Positions 62,550 through 64,000 of a stretch of DNA of 64,000 bases are shown one piece after another. Every line of letters begins with the position of its first letter. Positions within the stretch are counted from its first letter, which is position 1. The stretch covers positions 1-64,000 of the forward strand of contig NZ_JAGQCW010000001.1 in the NCBI RefSeq assembly GCF_024346395.1, read 5' to 3'. The notes below the pieces were generated by a model. That model did no database searches. It worked only from the letters and a program-made list of their open reading frames with translations, and was not told where the DNA came from. The translations under genes were made by a program, and so were the position numbers. This DNA is from Cyanobium sp. AMD-g. Its GTDB lineage: Bacteria > Cyanobacteriota > Cyanobacteriia > PCC-6307 > Cyanobiaceae.

Positions 62550-63761
62550 CTAGGCCGACCGCTGATCAAAGGCCACCGGCAACGCCTTGAGCCCGCGCAG
62601 CTCCAGGTTGTCCTGATACGCCAGGGGGTCACCGGTCAGGCGCAGCCCTGAGCAGCGCCGCAGCAGTGCGGTGAAGGCGACGCTGGCCTCCATCCGGGCC
62701 AGGGCCGCCCCCAGGCAGTAGTGGGGCCCATGGCCGAAGGCGAGGTGGACGTCGAACCGGCGTCGTACATCAAGCCGGTCGGGATCCGGGAACCGGGCCG
62801 GGTCGCGATTGGCGGCGGCGAACATCAGGTACACCAGCTCCCCCTTGCGGATCGAACGGCCGCCGATCGTCAGATCCTCCCCCGCCTCTCGAGCCATGAA
62901 CTGCACCGTGCCGTCGTAGCGGAGGAACTCCTCCACAGCATTCGGAATCAGCGACGGGTCGTCGCGCAGCACCTGGAGTTGCTCTGGGTGGCGCAGCAGG
63001 GCCAGCAGGCCGTTGCCGATCAGGTGGGTGGTGGTCTCGTGGCCGGCCGCCAGGAACAGATTGGCATTGGCGATCAGCTCCGTCTCACTGAGCCGGTCGC
63101 CATCAATCTCGGCGTGAACCAGCAGGCTCAACAGATCGTCGCTGGGTGTCGCCCGGCGCTTTTCGAACTCCGCACCGAAAAACTCCGTCAGCTCGTGGGT
63201 GCTCTGCAACGCCCGTTGGTACTGCTCGGGGGTCACGGCGGACGGGTCGGTGCCGAAGATCGCCGAAAAATCGTCCGACCAGCGCTTGAGGCTTTCCAGG
63301 TCGCCCGTTTCGAGGCCGAGCAGGCGGGCGATCACCCGGGCCGGCAACGGAAAAGCGAAGTCCGCGATCACATCGAAGCGGCCCTGCTTCGGCAGGCGGT
63401 GCAGCAGCTCATCGACCAGGGTCTCAACGGCCGGCCGCAGGTGGTCCACGGCCCGTGGCGTGAACACCTTGGCCACCAGGGCCCGGAGCCGATGGTGCCG
63501 TTCCGGGTCCGTGATGTTCATCTGGGCACCGATGACTTCGAAGAGCCGCTGCAGTTCGGGGCACCCGGCCCGCTCACCCATCCCGCCGGCACGATCGGAG
63601 CGCAGCCGTGTGTCCTGGGTGGCTGCCACCACATCGTCGTAGCGGGTCAGCACCCAGGCCCCGAACGGTTCATGCCAGTGGACCGGGTCTTTACGCCGCA
63701 ACGCGGCGTAGGTCGGGTAAGGATCAACCAGCATCGCCGGGCTGAACATGGCTGCGGTCAT
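62550..63761 (-). CDS. Cytochrome P450
   Basis: The 403-residue bacterial soluble P450 has the oxygen-binding I-helix AGHETTT (239-245), the K-helix EFLR (ExxR, 278-281) and the heme Cys loop FGHGPHYCLG with Cys349. It needs separate ferredoxin partners, not seen here. Substrate unknown; it resembles the CYP107/CYP105-like class used in secondary metabolism. Its composition is GC-rich, unlike the island. Confidence 0.95.
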   Translation of the reverse strand: MTAAMFSPAMLVDPYPTYAALRRKDPVHWHEPFGAWVLTRYDDVVAATQDTRLRSDRAGGMGERAGCPELQRLFEVIGAQMNITDPERHHRLRALVAKVFTPRAVDHLRPAVETLVDELLHRLPKQGRFDVIADFAFPLPARVIARLLGLETGDLESLKRWSDDFSAIFGTDPSAVTPEQYQRALQSTHELTEFFGAEFEKRRATPSDDLLSLLVHAEIDGDRLSETELIANANLFLAAGHETTTHLIGNGLLALLRHPEQLQVLRDDPSLIPNAVEEFLRYDGTVQFMAREAGEDLTIGGRSIRKGELVYLMFAAANRDPARFPDPDRLDVRRRFDVHLAFGHGPHYCLGAALARMEASVAFTALLRRCSGLRLTGDPLAYQDNLELRGLKALPVAFDQRSA

Positions 63762-63813
63762 GGCCGGGAGGATGACGCCGTCACGGTAACGAGAAGCTCA
63801 TGCCCTCTTAGGA

Positions 63814-63836
63814 CCTCGGCCTTTTAGAGGCCGAGG
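63814..63836. terminator. Hairpin at the DUF1801 gene end
   Basis: CCTCGGCC and GGCCGAGG form a perfect 8-base stem with the loop TTTTAGA, which contains the stop codon of the DUF1801 gene. No T tract follows, so it could attenuate rather than terminate. Confidence 0.4.
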
Positions 63837-64000
63837 GCCTTCCTGCGTTCCTCCATCGCAGCCAGAAGAACGGCCCTTACCTCGGCGGATTGAGCCATTG
63901 CAATATTGCGCACCTTGATGTGCCTGAGCGCCTTGCCCGTCCCCTCAAGGAGTGAGTCTATTGAGGTGATACTGGCTCCGTGGTAGAAGCCGAGATTGGC
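63824..64000 (-). CDS. DUF1801 domain protein, partial
   Basis: The minus-strand frame from the window edge gives 58 residues to TAA at 63824-63826. NLGFYHGASITSIDSLLEGT and RHIKVRNIAMA fit the end of DUF1801 (YdhG-like) proteins. The start lies outside the window. The family has no proven role. Confidence 0.6.
   Translation of the reverse strand, partial: ANLGFYHGASITSIDSLLEGTGKALRHIKVRNIAMAQSAEVRAVLLAAMEERRKALGL

Noticed and set aside
62721..63827. A plus-strand frame opposite the P450 gene
   Set aside because: No domain or ribosome binding site; typical antisense shadow of a GC-rich gene.

Overview
The window looks like chromosomal DNA of a GC-rich alpha-cyanobacterium of the Synechococcus/Cyanobium group. 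The evidence is the magnesium chelatase H subunit (chlH), a high-light-inducible protein, a PSI accumulation factor, SynFtn-like ferritin and many small cyanobacteria-restricted families (DUF4335, DUF3038, DUF2949, DUF3685, DUF3727, DUF4912). Genes are packed tightly on both strands, often with ATGA/TGATG stop-start overlaps.

Layout. 0-9 kb: a DUF4912 tail, an APH-AAA kinase with TspO, small membrane proteins, the DUF4335/DUF3038 pair, apt, a UbiH-type monooxygenase, an Hli protein with its own promoter and terminator, and dapB. 9-18 kb: chlH, a CsbD protein, pstS, ferritin overlapping feoB, and feoA convergent to feoB. 18-26 kb: a metallophosphoesterase, a divergent pair of substrate-binding proteins (one fused to a vWA domain) with a coiled-coil partner, and a phytase-like/PhoX phosphatase operon. 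26-34 kb: NYN-LOTUS protein, short MgtE, PhzF, a gamma-glutamylcyclotransferase-like protein, an unusual AAA+/polyferredoxin membrane fusion, GST, PdeM, CBS protein and a CDP-alcohol phosphatidyltransferase. 34-55 kb: an autotransporter with a proprotein-convertase-type P domain, an epimerase, hisA, a Fur-family regulator, DUF3685, PSI accumulation factor, fumC, a lone prepilin, PhoH, a CofE-like protein, then ruvX, DUF3727, yqeG and proB, a PAP2 phosphatase, an SDR protein and a mechanosensitive channel with a cNMP-binding domain.

55.2-62.5 kb is a visibly AT-richer accessory island. It carries a LysR regulator divergent from a thioredoxin-reductase-like flavoprotein, then a YHS protein, a GST, a zinc-type alcohol dehydrogenase broken by a frameshift, and a pyridoxamine-phosphate-oxidase-like flavoprotein. 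The genes have good ribosome binding sites and look like a redox or electrophile detoxification cluster acquired from another cyanobacterium. A decayed IS3-family transposase (orfA and orfB fragments) lies at its right edge. After it the GC-rich sequence resumes with a cytochrome P450 and a DUF1801 protein cut by the window end.

Phosphorus (pstS, PhoX, phytase-like, PAP2) and iron (ferritin, FeoA, FeoB, Fur) functions recur. The least familiar items are the AAA+/polyferredoxin fusion with a degenerate ATPase site, the SBP/SBP-vWA/coiled-coil set, and the acquired redox island.
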